Origin: Microcaldota archaeon
GTDB taxonomy: Archaea; Micrarchaeota; Micrarchaeia; Burarchaeales; Fermentimicrarchaeaceae
Assembly: GCA_026396455.1 (NCBI GenBank)
Contig: JAPLWT010000037.1
Location: 1 to 33,820 of the forward strand
Length of the DNA stretch: 33,820 nucleotides
Direction of reading: 5' to 3'
In this document: one piece after another, positions 1 to 8,728 of the stretch
Layout of the letters: every line of letters begins with the position of its first letter
How positions within the stretch are numbered: position 1 is the stretch's first letter
The notes under the pieces: model-generated
What the model was told of the DNA's origin: nothing
Databases searched by the model: none
Seen by the model: the letters and a program-made list of their open reading frames with translations, nothing else
Position numbers and translations under genes: made by a program

Positions 1-88
1 ACGTATGATACGGAGCAAGCTGAACCCAATTGGTTAGGCACTATCTTCTTGGCGATATGAATAAATAACGGCGACGGGTAATATCTCT

Positions 89-871
89 GTGAATCGCGAA
101 AAATACGTGTTTTTCTTAGACGTAGACGGTGTGATAACTGATGAATTTGCCAGAGTGGACACCTTACTTCTCTCCGATTTGGAAAGGCTGCAGAAGGACG
201 GTCATAGGTTCATATTTGTTACCGGCAGGTCCTTGAACTGGATGGAAAATAATGTATTTCCGCACCTCAATAGCCCTAACGGCTTCACTTATGTATGCGA
301 ATACGGGAAGGTGATAAGCCATGCTGGCGAAATATCTGTTGAAGGACGAATTCCTCAGAATGTCGAGGATCGAGTTAAAAAAAACGTAGGAAGCTTGTTT
401 GGCGTCTTCTTCGACCAGACAAAGAAAACGCTGGTCACCATAGAAGCTGACCACGCCGTCGCTAAGATGCACCCGGACAAAGTAGAGGCATCCCTTCAGA
501 AAGCAGAGAGGATGCTCGATGCTGTTGCAGAAGGATTAAACATGGACGTTATACGCAGCACCTTCGCAGTGGATATGGTTAAAAAGGGCACGAATAAGGA
601 AGAGGCAGGTAGGAAGGCCCTCGCCTATGTGATTCCAAGCCGGAAGATCATTGTCGTTGGCGACAGCCCAAGAGATTTGGATATGACAAAGCCATTGCGG
701 GCTAGCGGTATACCCCATGAGTTTTATTTCGTGGGCAAGAAGTTGGGCTTTGAGCCAACCCAGCCAAACCAGTTCAAGACGGAAGCGGGCTATTCCGAAG
801 GACTTCGCGAGGTTTTAACTGCGAAAGGTCTTTACGAAGACAAAGCGCGTAGGAAAAACAAACTCGCCTGA
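89..871 (+). CDS. HAD-superfamily hydrolase (Cof/SPP-like phosphatase)
   Basis: GTG start; HAD motif I FFLDVDGVITD and motif IV VVGDSPRDLDM. Confidence 0.85.
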   Translation: MNREKYVFFLDVDGVITDEFARVDTLLLSDLERLQKDGHRFIFVTGRSLNWMENNVFPHLNSPNGFTYVCEYGKVISHAGEISVEGRIPQNVEDRVKKNVGSLFGVFFDQTKKTLVTIEADHAVAKMHPDKVEASLQKAERMLDAVAEGLNMDVIRSTFAVDMVKKGTNKEEAGRKALAYVIPSRKIIVVGDSPRDLDMTKPLRASGIPHEFYFVGKKLGFEPTQPNQFKTEAGYSEGLREVLTAKGLYEDKARRKNKLA

Positions 872-992
872 AAAACTCCCCCAACATTATCATTGCTTCC
901 CAGTGGTCGCGGTTGCTTTGTCCGTTGCAAACGCGGGCTTCTACTTATGATAAACATGACAAAAAGAAATTTTATGGATAGAATGAGATCGA

Positions 993-1361
993 TTATTTTT
1001 TTCGATAGCCAAACAGCTTATCATAATCCGGGTGGGAAATGTAGTCTAGTATAAGGCAAACTATTTCGATTCTATCCCCTTTAATGGTATATATCATCCT
1101 CCAATGATTTACTAAATCGATATCCCATAGGTTGTTTATACCATGTTTCAAAACATACTTTTTAGGGAATAAATTTTTAGGTATTGGATCCCCAAATTGT
1201 CGGTCTCTCTTAAGATTTTCAACACTGTAATTTATCGACTTAAGAAGCCTCTGATTATCGGAATTTGCTATTCCCTTGCTTTTTTCCTCGGCGACAATCC
1301 TCACTAGCTCTTTGTAGGCTTTATCGATTTCTGATTCGAAGACTACCCTGACCGGCCTCAA
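993..1361 (-). CDS. RelE/ParE-like toxin, candidate type II toxin
   Basis: 122-aa basic protein with RelE-like C-terminal pattern (LWDIDLVNHWRMIYTIKGDRIEIVCLILDYISHPDYDKLFGY); 4-nt ATGA overlap with upstream wHTH gene. Confidence 0.65.
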   Translation of the reverse strand: MRPVRVVFESEIDKAYKELVRIVAEEKSKGIANSDNQRLLKSINYSVENLKRDRQFGDPIPKNLFPKKYVLKHGINNLWDIDLVNHWRMIYTIKGDRIEIVCLILDYISHPDYDKLFGYRKK

Positions 1362-1642
1362 TGTTCCACTCCCTTTTCTATTGCTTCTGCAAGCTTCCTA
1401 CTTGGGTTGTATATCCAGACTATTCCCTTTCTACCTATGACTATCTTACCGCTGTATTCCAGGTATTTTAGTATTACGTTAAGTGTCTGGTGCATAACAC
1501 GGCCTCCCAGGTCTCTTTTTATCTCTTCTCTAGAAACTGCTTTATCTGCATTTTTTAGCAGATCCTCCACTAGTAAGACAGTACTTAGATTAGGATAATG
1601 TATTACGTCATCCTTGTAAAGGGTTTTTGAAAGAGTTGTCAT
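1358..1642 (-). CDS. Winged-HTH protein, candidate antitoxin
   Basis: 94 aa; HTH-like SREEIKRDLGGRVMHQTLNVILKYLEYSGKIVIGRKGIVWIYNP; translationally coupled to RelE-like gene. Confidence 0.6.
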   Translation of the reverse strand: MTTLSKTLYKDDVIHYPNLSTVLLVEDLLKNADKAVSREEIKRDLGGRVMHQTLNVILKYLEYSGKIVIGRKGIVWIYNPSRKLAEAIEKGVEH

Positions 1643-1695
1643 TCAACCACCTTTCTAATTTCTAGATTCTAAGTCTTAGATTTGTATATATTTAT

Positions 1696-1715
1696 ACATA
1701 TATATCTATATATGT
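1696..1715. promoter_or_regulatory. Perfect inverted repeat ACATATATA-tc-TATATATGT upstream of the TA pair
   Basis: 9-bp arms with 2-nt spacer in AT-rich promoter region; could be an operator, but low complexity. Confidence 0.35.
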
Positions 1716-1828
1716 TTATATATAAGGCTTTGGATCCGGAAGATGTTAGAGAGGTGTTCCGGATTCAAAATGTCCTGTTTATTGTGTTGTTGCCCGCTCT
1801 TCTTTAGCTATGCGCAGAGGAGTATGTA

Positions 1829-1927
1829 TCAATGTCGTTTAGGAACTGCTTTCTTCTTTTTCGGCTTCTTTTCCTCAACTTCAGCCTTGCCACCGCAGCA
1901 GAAAGGACATGAATCGCACTCGGACAT
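1829..1927 (-). CDS. 32-aa Cys-rich microprotein MSECDSCPFCCGGKAEVEEKKPKKKKAVPKRH
   Basis: ATG preceded by GGTG ribosome-binding-like sequence; four cysteines in CxxCxxCC plus basic tail; divergent from L41e-like gene; not in the ORF track (too short). Confidence 0.55.
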   Translation of the reverse strand: MSECDSCPFCCGGKAEVEEKKPKKKKAVPKRH

Positions 1928-2015
1928 TCAAATCACCTTCTTTAAATTGGCATCGGCATTTATATTAATTTATCCTTCCTAAAAAGAATGAGTAAAAGAA
2001 AAGAAAGGTGAATTT

Positions 2016-2129
2016 TTGGGTTCGATCCCTAGAAAATGGAAAAAAGCCGGAAGAATGCGTTGGAAATGGCTTAAGAAGAGAAGAAAGAAGATGAAGAGAA
2101 GGCTGAAGAGGAGAGTAGGAGAACTCTAG
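2016..2129 (+). CDS. rpl41e: Ribosomal protein L41e-like basic peptide (TTG start 37 aa; internal ATG 2055 gives MRWKWLKKRRKKMKRRLKRRVGEL)
   Basis: Arg/Lys/Trp-rich short peptide resembling eukaryotic L41e [20 protein letters not shown]; GGTG upstream of TTG. Confidence 0.6.
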   Translation: MGSIPRKWKKAGRMRWKWLKKRRKKMKRRLKRRVGEL

Positions 2130-2740
2130 GCACCAGTCCAGTTCCTTACCACGTACCTCCCTCTTTTCTCTATTTCTGCAAGTTGCTCCATGACCTCTGG
2201 GTACCTGTTATACTTTTCATATCCGGAGAGTAAGCTCCTGTAGGCGCTTTCGTTTCCGAGAGATTTCTTCATGAGCAAAACATCTATTGCCTTCTCCTCT
2301 GGATCTTTTGAGAAGCCACCAAGCCCGAAATCTATGAAAAAAACTTTTCCTTTGCTTACCATGATATTTGCAGTTGTAAAATCCCCATGAACCACGTCGG
2401 CAGAATGCAGACTCGCCAATGCTTCCCCAACTGCCCTCACCATCCTGCTTAACCCGCGCGTTTTATGCTTTCTGATGAAATCTCTCAGCAGCACTCCATC
2501 TATGAAACTGAGCTTGATTTCAAAATCCCCTATTTCGTATATGGAGGGGCAAGCAACTCCTGCCTCTTTTGCTGAATGCAGCAGAGATGCCTCACTCCTT
2601 GTCCTGCTCTTTCTTAGGGGCACGTCTATTTCGCGTATCCTGTACTTTTTGGGTACTCTTTTCTTTCTGACAATGCTCTTGCCCAGAAGCGTATCCAGGT
2701 AAAGCTCTGCCTCAGCCCCTCTTGCAAGGAATTCTGCCAT
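2126..2740 (-). CDS. bud32: Bud32/PRPK-type kinase, KEOPS subunit
   Basis: AEFLARGAEAELY N-terminus, VVHGDFTTANIMV catalytic loop, FFIDFGLGG; C-terminal RGRYVVR. Likely start at internal ATG 2740. Confidence 0.93.
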   Translation of the reverse strand: MAEFLARGAEAELYLDTLLGKSIVRKKRVPKKYRIREIDVPLRKSRTRSEASLLHSAKEAGVACPSIYEIGDFEIKLSFIDGVLLRDFIRKHKTRGLSRMVRAVGEALASLHSADVVHGDFTTANIMVSKGKVFFIDFGLGGFSKDPEEKAIDVLLMKKSLGNESAYRSLLSGYEKYNRYPEVMEQLAEIEKRGRYVVRNWTGA

Positions 2741-2787
2741 GCAGATGGTTAGCACTAGGATGAATATATACTTTGAGAATCAGGTGC

Positions 2788-3108
2788 TCATTGCATCTCT
2801 TTCATAGCTGCGTGGAGGACAATCATCACGATGTACACTATGAACGCCCAGAATATCAAATCTACGAAAGCGCCCCCAAAGTTTATTGCCCCCGTCTGCC
2901 ATCCTTTGTATGTGTTGTAGCTGAACCATCCGTAGGGGTAGCCGTTAATTATATTCTGACCAATGCAACTGGTGAGGCAGGGAAAACTTTTGAAATATGC
3001 TCCGGTTATTAAGGTTATTAGTAAGCCTATCAATAGAGAATAGAACACTCCGTCACTCACTCTGGGTGCTACAAACTTCTTGGCCACAGGTGCCTTCTTT
3101 CTCGGCAT
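2788..3108 (-). CDS. Small membrane protein, unknown function
   Basis: Two hydrophobic segments (FYSLLIGLLITLITGAYF; LIFWAFIVYIVMIVLHA). Confidence 0.55.
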   Translation of the reverse strand: MPRKKAPVAKKFVAPRVSDGVFYSLLIGLLITLITGAYFKSFPCLTSCIGQNIINGYPYGWFSYNTYKGWQTGAINFGGAFVDLIFWAFIVYIVMIVLHAAMKEMQ

Positions 3109-3210
3109 AAGGTATCACCAATAGGGTTAGTATAACCCCATTAATAAAGATAACTCTTAACAAATGTGCAAACCATAATCTTATATACCAAGGTTAGTAA
3201 TAATAGTTCC

Positions 3211-4662
3211 ATGGGATACAGAAAAGCGCAGGTATCCGGATTGGATCTTATACTCGCACTTATGCTTTTTTTAACTGTACTGGTACTATTCACGATTTTG
3301 TGGGATATGGTGCACTACAATGTCAAGTCCAGTGCAAATGCAGACTTAATAGCGATAGAAGTTGCAAACAAATTGCTGGACAGCCCCGGTTACCCCTATG
3401 ATTGGAGTAATGAAACCAACGTGCAGGTTATAGGACTTTCCTCAGAGAGAGGAGTTATTGACCAGGCAAAATTAGAAAATCTGCTTAAAATGCTAAATAC
3501 ATCGCGACCTGATTTCGAGGATACATACAATTTGGTTCGGGAGCTTCTTGGCTTGGGACCGTATCAGCTGTGCATCAACCTGACGGACGAAGTTGGCAAC
3601 CCCATCAAGATTGATAATCAAAACGCTGCAGGTGGAAACTGCAACATTAGTGGCACGAGCGCTAGCAGCGTGAAAAGAACCGCCTTGTATGGACAGATAA
3701 CTGTGCATAACAACTCTATAACATTTATTTTCGACTCCTCCGGGAGTATGGGCTGGTACTCAACTTCACTAGGGAGCGCAACTGGCACACTCTCAAGCTC
3801 GTGGGTTAATGCATACAACGTTACATTCCCTCCGGCATCAGACAATTTTGATTTTGTGTTGGAAACCAATGATAGCAGCGGCTTTAATGGCAGAATAAAT
3901 GTCACGAGCCCGTCAGGAATAAAGTACGGATGCAGAGACAGCAACCCAACATGCGGCTCGTGCGGTACAGGATGCACACCCACACACTACAGCGGGGCAG
4001 ACTATCTGAATTTCTTAAGCTCACGGTGGGAAACTGGCGTGTGGAAGGTTTATGTAAGAAAGTATGGCACTACAAACCCCCTTTCATTTGATATGATGGC
4101 GCAGACACCAGCAATAAGAGTGGATGCGGCAAAGACTGCAACAAATGCATTCGTTGATGTAATCTCAAACGAATCAAAGGGAGTTGATGAGATGTCACTT
4201 TTCCGATTCAACCCCAATTCCTGCAGTTGCAATCCCTGTTGGCAGAGAATTCAGGATTTCACGAGTATCTACCCCAACATCAAAACATCAGTAAATTCAA
4301 TAACCGCCGGTGGAGGTACGCCACTTGATGCATCCCTAAGAGCTGCTGCGGATTATACAAACAGCAGTGCCGCTCATAACAAACACAGAATGATAATAGT
4401 TGTCTCCGATGGAAGTGAGACATGCAATGGGAATGTAGTCAGCGCAGCAACCTATGCCGCAGATAAGGTTGAGAAAATATGCACTGTTGGATTCGCTCAG
4501 GGCTCCACTGGGGAAGCTCAACTTAAGCAGGTAGCTGCTATTGGCAAATGCCAGTATTACGCAGCCAAGAATGAGCAGGAACTTGAGCTGGCACTAAAAC
4601 GGATATATTTCGGGCAGCTTGAGAAACAGAAGGTAATCCTTAACATAGTGGTGTGGAGATGA
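3211..4662 (+). CDS. vWA-domain surface protein with pilin-like N-terminus
   Basis: TATA (TTATATACC) at about 3180 favours ATG 3211 over the ORF-track start 3166. N-terminal KAQVSGLDLILALMLFLTVLVLF; MIDAS FIFDSSGSMGW; later TPAIRVDAAKTATNAFVDVI and MIIVVSDGSE. Confidence 0.8.
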   Translation: MGYRKAQVSGLDLILALMLFLTVLVLFTILWDMVHYNVKSSANADLIAIEVANKLLDSPGYPYDWSNETNVQVIGLSSERGVIDQAKLENLLKMLNTSRPDFEDTYNLVRELLGLGPYQLCINLTDEVGNPIKIDNQNAAGGNCNISGTSASSVKRTALYGQITVHNNSITFIFDSSGSMGWYSTSLGSATGTLSSSWVNAYNVTFPPASDNFDFVLETNDSSGFNGRINVTSPSGIKYGCRDSNPTCGSCGTGCTPTHYSGADYLNFLSSRWETGVWKVYVRKYGTTNPLSFDMMAQTPAIRVDAAKTATNAFVDVISNESKGVDEMSLFRFNPNSCSCNPCWQRIQDFTSIYPNIKTSVNSITAGGGTPLDASLRAAADYTNSSAAHNKHRMIIVVSDGSETCNGNVVSAATYAADKVEKICTVGFAQGSTGEAQLKQVAAIGKCQYYAAKNEQELELALKRIYFGQLEKQKVILNIVVWR

Positions 4663-5090
4663 GGAGAGGCGTTGTTTTCACGCTTGACGCGCTTGTTGCG
4701 GTTGTAATTGCCATCACCGCATTAACTGTCATAATGCAACTGCTGAGCCTCAGGAGTGGCGAGTGGTATAAAGAAATTGCTTTGTACAACTCAGCACAGG
4801 ATTTTTTAACTTCAAGAGACAAGGATGGAACTCTTGATGCTATATTTAACCAAACGGATTCAGATGCAATAGCAACTCTTAATAGTCTGATTTCAGTTCA
4901 GATTCCTCCGAGCATGGTTGCCAGAATAAATGTTACAGTTTGCACTTATGAGGGTAGTTTTGCCTGCAACAGGAACTTCACTGCTGGCCAAGCTGGCACA
5001 ACGCAGACTCGGAGCGTAGTGAGGAGGGTCTTCACCGACACCAACAACAACTACTACGGAATTGCAACTATGGAGGTCGGGTATAGTTGA
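4659..5090 (+). CDS. Type IV pilin-like membrane-anchored protein
   Basis: MRRGVVFTLDALVAVVIAITALTVIMQLL N-terminus; ATGA overlap with vWA gene. Confidence 0.6.
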   Translation: MRRGVVFTLDALVAVVIAITALTVIMQLLSLRSGEWYKEIALYNSAQDFLTSRDKDGTLDAIFNQTDSDAIATLNSLISVQIPPSMVARINVTVCTYEGSFACNRNFTAGQAGTTQTRSVVRRVFTDTNNNYYGIATMEVGYS

Positions 5091-5989
5091 AGAAAGGGTT
5101 TATACTCACTGCCATTGCTACGGTCCTATTCGTATTGCTCATAGACGCAGCTTTTCAGTACTCCAGAAGCTCTTCCGCCTACTCCCAAAGGGTTTCAGAG
5201 ATGATAGTTTCAGAAAAGGTGGGTTATATCTTTGATGACATAACTGAGGACGTGACGAACATAACTGGTATTAACCTAACCCAGCAACAGTCCGACTTGG
5301 TGTTAGTTGATGCACTTCCAGCAACAAACATTACTTCGAATTTGGCTCTCTATGAAGACTTTGTGAGAAGTAGGTACCTGAGTGCCGAATTGGAAGCAAC
5401 GTTCCTGACTCCGGATGAACAGCAGACTAATCTGACCAACCTCACAAGCCAGATTATTGTGCAACCATTCGGCATGACATATAACTACACTAATTTTTCA
5501 AAGAATGACCTTTTCATCCAAATTCCTTATGCCCAGTCCGCTGCAATCAATAAGGTATACTACAACATCTCAGTGAACGGCAGCAATTTCACAGATTTTG
5601 CAGGTATAACTTGGAACCCAAGCCCGCAACCGTGCAGTATTGGTACAATCGGCTGCATTCACTTTTACCTGGAGGTGGACGATGGCTTAAATCAGAAGTA
5701 CACTTCTGCCGAAACCCTTGTTGATCTGAACAAGACTGCCGGCTACTTGAACATAAGTTTCGTTAACCAGAGCTGCTCGATAGAAATGTGGATGGGCAAT
5801 AAATCCGGCCAGTCATATTTATTAGACATGGGAATACATGGCTGCCAAGTTAAAAGCGTGATAGATTTCAACTTCAACAGCAGCAATTTCTGGCTGTACT
5901 ACCCAATGAAGCTTAAGGTTAGAGATTTAAATTACAACACGTCTAAGGAGGACAACATAGACCTAATTATGACTAGGCTTATCAAGTAA
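5087..5989 (+). CDS. Membrane-anchored surface protein, pilin-operon member
   Basis: TTG start overlapping previous stop; single N-terminal hydrophobic helix; multiple NxS/T sequons in ectodomain. Confidence 0.6.
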   Translation: MKKGFILTAIATVLFVLLIDAAFQYSRSSSAYSQRVSEMIVSEKVGYIFDDITEDVTNITGINLTQQQSDLVLVDALPATNITSNLALYEDFVRSRYLSAELEATFLTPDEQQTNLTNLTSQIIVQPFGMTYNYTNFSKNDLFIQIPYAQSAAINKVYYNISVNGSNFTDFAGITWNPSPQPCSIGTIGCIHFYLEVDDGLNQKYTSAETLVDLNKTAGYLNISFVNQSCSIEMWMGNKSGQSYLLDMGIHGCQVKSVIDFNFNSSNFWLYYPMKLKVRDLNYNTSKEDNIDLIMTRLIK

Positions 5990-5994
5990 TAATG

Positions 5995-6963
5995 CTACCA
6001 ACTCACTTCCGCTTCATCAACACGCATTTTCTGGACAGCTCTGCACTCACTGAGCTTCATTCTGACGCCGGCTTTATACATGAGATTTGCAGTGACAGCT
6101 ATCATGGCTCCGTTGTCTGCATTGAACTGACCTTCGGTTACAAATAGCCTGCAACCATGCGGCTTTGCCATCTGACGGAGCATCTCCTGAAGCCTCGTGT
6201 TCTGAGCAACTCCCCCACAGAGTATCAGCTCCCTCCTCTTTGTCAGCGCGAGCGCCCTTTCTGCTGCCTCCGCTAGCATAGAAAAAGCAGTTTCCTGCAG
6301 CGAGTAGCACACATCCTCCTTGCTGTGAGTTTTAAGGCTGTTCTGGGCATCTGTAAGCAAGCCTGTGAACACAAGATCCATACCCTTGACGGAGTATGGG
6401 AGAGGGGAGTAGTTCCCTTTCTTCGCAAGTTCCTCGATGACAGAGCCGTGCGCATGTTTCAGGCCCATACTTCTTCCGATAGAATCTATGAGATTCCCAA
6501 GCCCGATATCGAGCGTCTCTCCCATAACCCGGTATTTTCTACCTTCCAGAACTATTATCTGGGTATTCCCACCGCTGACATAGACTACAAGCGGATTCCT
6601 GCATCCGCAGAGAGTTCTTGCTATCTCGATATGCGCCAAAGCATGGTTCACGCCCAGTATGGGAGTACCAAGAACCTGCGAAAGCATCTTTGCTCCGACC
6701 AGCCCTATTTTTAGGCATGCCCCCAACCCCGGCCCCATAGTGAATGCGATGAGCTCTATCTCACCAAGTTCTACGTTGCTTTTCTCAATAGCCCTTTCGA
6801 GCATGGGCTCAAATTCTTTTGACAGGAAGTCCGCAGCCTTTCTGGGATGTATGCCTACATATTTCGGCTTGTAGGTGCTTCTCTCATTAGCCAGAACCTT
6901 CGCTCCATCAGCCACCCCTACTCCGATGGTATGCGCGCTGCTCTCTATACCTATGCATATCAT
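5995..6963 (-). CDS. kae1: Kae1/TsaD-family tRNA t6A synthesis protein (KEOPS)
   Basis: ICIGIESSAHTIGVGV, GPGLGACLKIGL, HALAHIEIARTL, YVSGGNTQI, LILCGGVAQNTRL. Confidence 0.96.
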   Translation of the reverse strand: MICIGIESSAHTIGVGVADGAKVLANERSTYKPKYVGIHPRKAADFLSKEFEPMLERAIEKSNVELGEIELIAFTMGPGLGACLKIGLVGAKMLSQVLGTPILGVNHALAHIEIARTLCGCRNPLVVYVSGGNTQIIVLEGRKYRVMGETLDIGLGNLIDSIGRSMGLKHAHGSVIEELAKKGNYSPLPYSVKGMDLVFTGLLTDAQNSLKTHSKEDVCYSLQETAFSMLAEAAERALALTKRRELILCGGVAQNTRLQEMLRQMAKPHGCRLFVTEGQFNADNGAMIAVTANLMYKAGVRMKLSECRAVQKMRVDEAEVSW

Positions 6964-7733
6964 AGACTAGCACCAACAACGTAGAGGATTAGTACAGTGA
7001 CGAAGTTGAACAATGCATGGGCTGTGATTGCAGGTATCAGAGAACCGCTCCTCCTCTTCATAACAGCGAAAGCAAGGCCTGCAGTGAAAGCTACCGCAAA
7101 CTCTGCTACCGAGCCATAGGTGAAGTGCGCCAGAGCGAATAGCAGTGATGAGAGTACTATCCCAATTCGGCCAAGCAGGAATCCCCTGAAAAATACCTCC
7201 TCCGCAATTGGGGTGAAAGTGAAGGAGAATACTACCATATACAAAGGCAGCGATTTGATTACTTTTGCTACTGCACCAGGGGTATCGAATCCGAGGTATA
7301 CTATGGTGATGCTCTCAAGTTCTGTTAGGATCAGGATGAATACAGCCGCAAGCAACCCAAAAGCCACATTCCACCAGAATTTATCTATTTTGATCCCAAA
7401 AGAGTTGAGAGTTTTGCCCAGAGATGCTTTTTTCACTTCCATGTTCCAGAAGAATGGGAGGACCAAAAGGCTGAATGAAATCATAAGCGAGGGGGCATAG
7501 GCAACATATTCGGAGAATATTGCGAATAGCAGATAGGAGAGTGCTGCCCCTAAGCCCGCAATTTTTCCGTATCTTTTGATTATCTCCACGATGATAGCTG
7601 TAAGAAATATGAAAATCGTAGCAACAGACACAACCGGCGGCAGATTCGATCTAATGATGAGCGATGCAATAGTGGACAAAGAGCCGAAAGATAGGATCAG
7701 GATGAGTAGCCTCAGCACTCTCTCCTTCTGCAT
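6960..7733 (-). CDS. CPBP-family intramembrane glutamic endopeptidase
   Basis: Motifs EEVFFRGFLLGR, LFALAHF, HALFNFV; multiple TM helices; ATGA overlap with kae1. Confidence 0.88.
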   Translation of the reverse strand: MQKERVLRLLILILSFGSLSTIASLIIRSNLPPVVSVATIFIFLTAIIVEIIKRYGKIAGLGAALSYLLFAIFSEYVAYAPSLMISFSLLVLPFFWNMEVKKASLGKTLNSFGIKIDKFWWNVAFGLLAAVFILILTELESITIVYLGFDTPGAVAKVIKSLPLYMVVFSFTFTPIAEEVFFRGFLLGRIGIVLSSLLFALAHFTYGSVAEFAVAFTAGLAFAVMKRRSGSLIPAITAHALFNFVTVLILYVVGASL

Positions 7734-7737
7734 TATA

Positions 7738-7875
7738 TTACCTTCTCGTCTCGAGATAGCCGCATCTTCCGCAGGAGAACCTGTCCTTATGCTCTGCGAG
7801 ATGCACTCCGCTGCCGCATTTAGGGCAGGAGCGTCTTTGTTTGTATTGCTTAATTTGTTTCTTTTTTTCAGCCAC
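7738..7875 (-). CDS. rps27ae: Ribosomal protein S27ae
   Basis: GTG start; [45 protein letters not shown]; zinc-ribbon CPKC/CGRC. Confidence 0.9.
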   Translation of the reverse strand: MAEKKKQIKQYKQRRSCPKCGSGVHLAEHKDRFSCGRCGYLETRR

Positions 7876-8209
7876 TCTTCTCACCCTTTTCCTCTTTTGC
7901 GGGTGCTTTGGGTTCGGCGGGTTTAGCTTCCTTCTTCACCCCAGCATCCCTCTCGAGTTTGTATTTGCTCTCGATAGCCATAGCACCCTTATCAGAGTAA
8001 ACTTTAGCGTATCCTTTCAACTCCTGCTTGCCATAGCCCTGTTCAAGAATGTCTATTACTAGAAGAGAGCCGTCAGCACCAAGCTTCGAAGAGAGCAACT
8101 CCTTTACTTCTTTTCTGCTAGGCGTCGGACCAGAGAAGCTCAGTGTAAACTTCACCTCTTTTCTCTTAAGGAGAGCATTGTCTCTCTGTTCTGTTATTTT
8201 AATGTTCAT
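7868..8209 (-). CDS. rps24e: Ribosomal protein S24e
   Basis: [40 protein letters not shown]; charged C-terminal tail. Confidence 0.94.
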   Translation of the reverse strand: MNIKITEQRDNALLKRKEVKFTLSFSGPTPSRKEVKELLSSKLGADGSLLVIDILEQGYGKQELKGYAKVYSDKGAMAIESKYKLERDAGVKKEAKPAEPKAPAKEEKGEKSG

Positions 8210-8210
8210 G

Positions 8211-8606
8211 TTAACCCCTCACCCTATTTATCAGTTTTTTACCCATGCTTTCCATGTATTCGATTTCCTTGCCAGCGAGCAGCTCATTCTTCATCTCAGC
8301 AGGTATTGGTATTTCAAAAGTGCTGTAGTCATCAAGGTCCATTATCTGGGCGTTATCTCCGGTTATGGATACCACCTGGCCAGTTTTCCTCTCAATAACA
8401 GGTATTTCGGCATCGGCATCCGATGGTTTTAGAAGAGTTCTCTTCTGGTTGTCAAAAATGCCAATTGCGGTTACCCTCATCTTTGCAGCTCCATGCTTGC
8501 CTGGCGCAGAGCTCTCAATCCCCACTATCCTGCAAGGGACATCGTCTATGAGCACGTATTTTCCGACTTTCAGATCCTTCATGACTCCAAATGCTTTATC
8601 GTTCAT
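8211..8606 (-). CDS. eif5a: Translation initiation factor aIF5A
   Basis: VGKYVLIDDVPCRIVGIESSAPGKHGAAKMRV with hypusine-site loop; likely start ATG 8606. Confidence 0.95.
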   Translation of the reverse strand: MNDKAFGVMKDLKVGKYVLIDDVPCRIVGIESSAPGKHGAAKMRVTAIGIFDNQKRTLLKPSDADAEIPVIERKTGQVVSITGDNAQIMDLDDYSTFEIPIPAEMKNELLAGKEIEYMESMGKKLINRVRG

Positions 8607-8728
8607 CGCCAACACCTACTATATTCTCTACCTTCTATTTTTTAAACATTCGGCTTTGCGTATGATAATTCTCACTTGGAAAGTTACCCCTCCCAGAAGT
8701 TTATAAATGCAGAAAATGACGTCTTATC

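Noticed and set aside
1-60. Possible C-terminus of an upstream gene (TYDTEQAEPNWLGTIFLAI*)
   Set aside because: Only 19 codons are visible and no family signature can be recognised.
908-940. Imperfect hairpin CGCGGTTGC...GCAAACGCG after the HAD gene
   Set aside because: Short with a mismatch; could be a chance structure or 3'-end element, with no independent support.
1743-1982. 79-aa plus-strand ORF
   Set aside because: Antisense to the better supported Cys-rich microprotein; no start context or recognisable motif.
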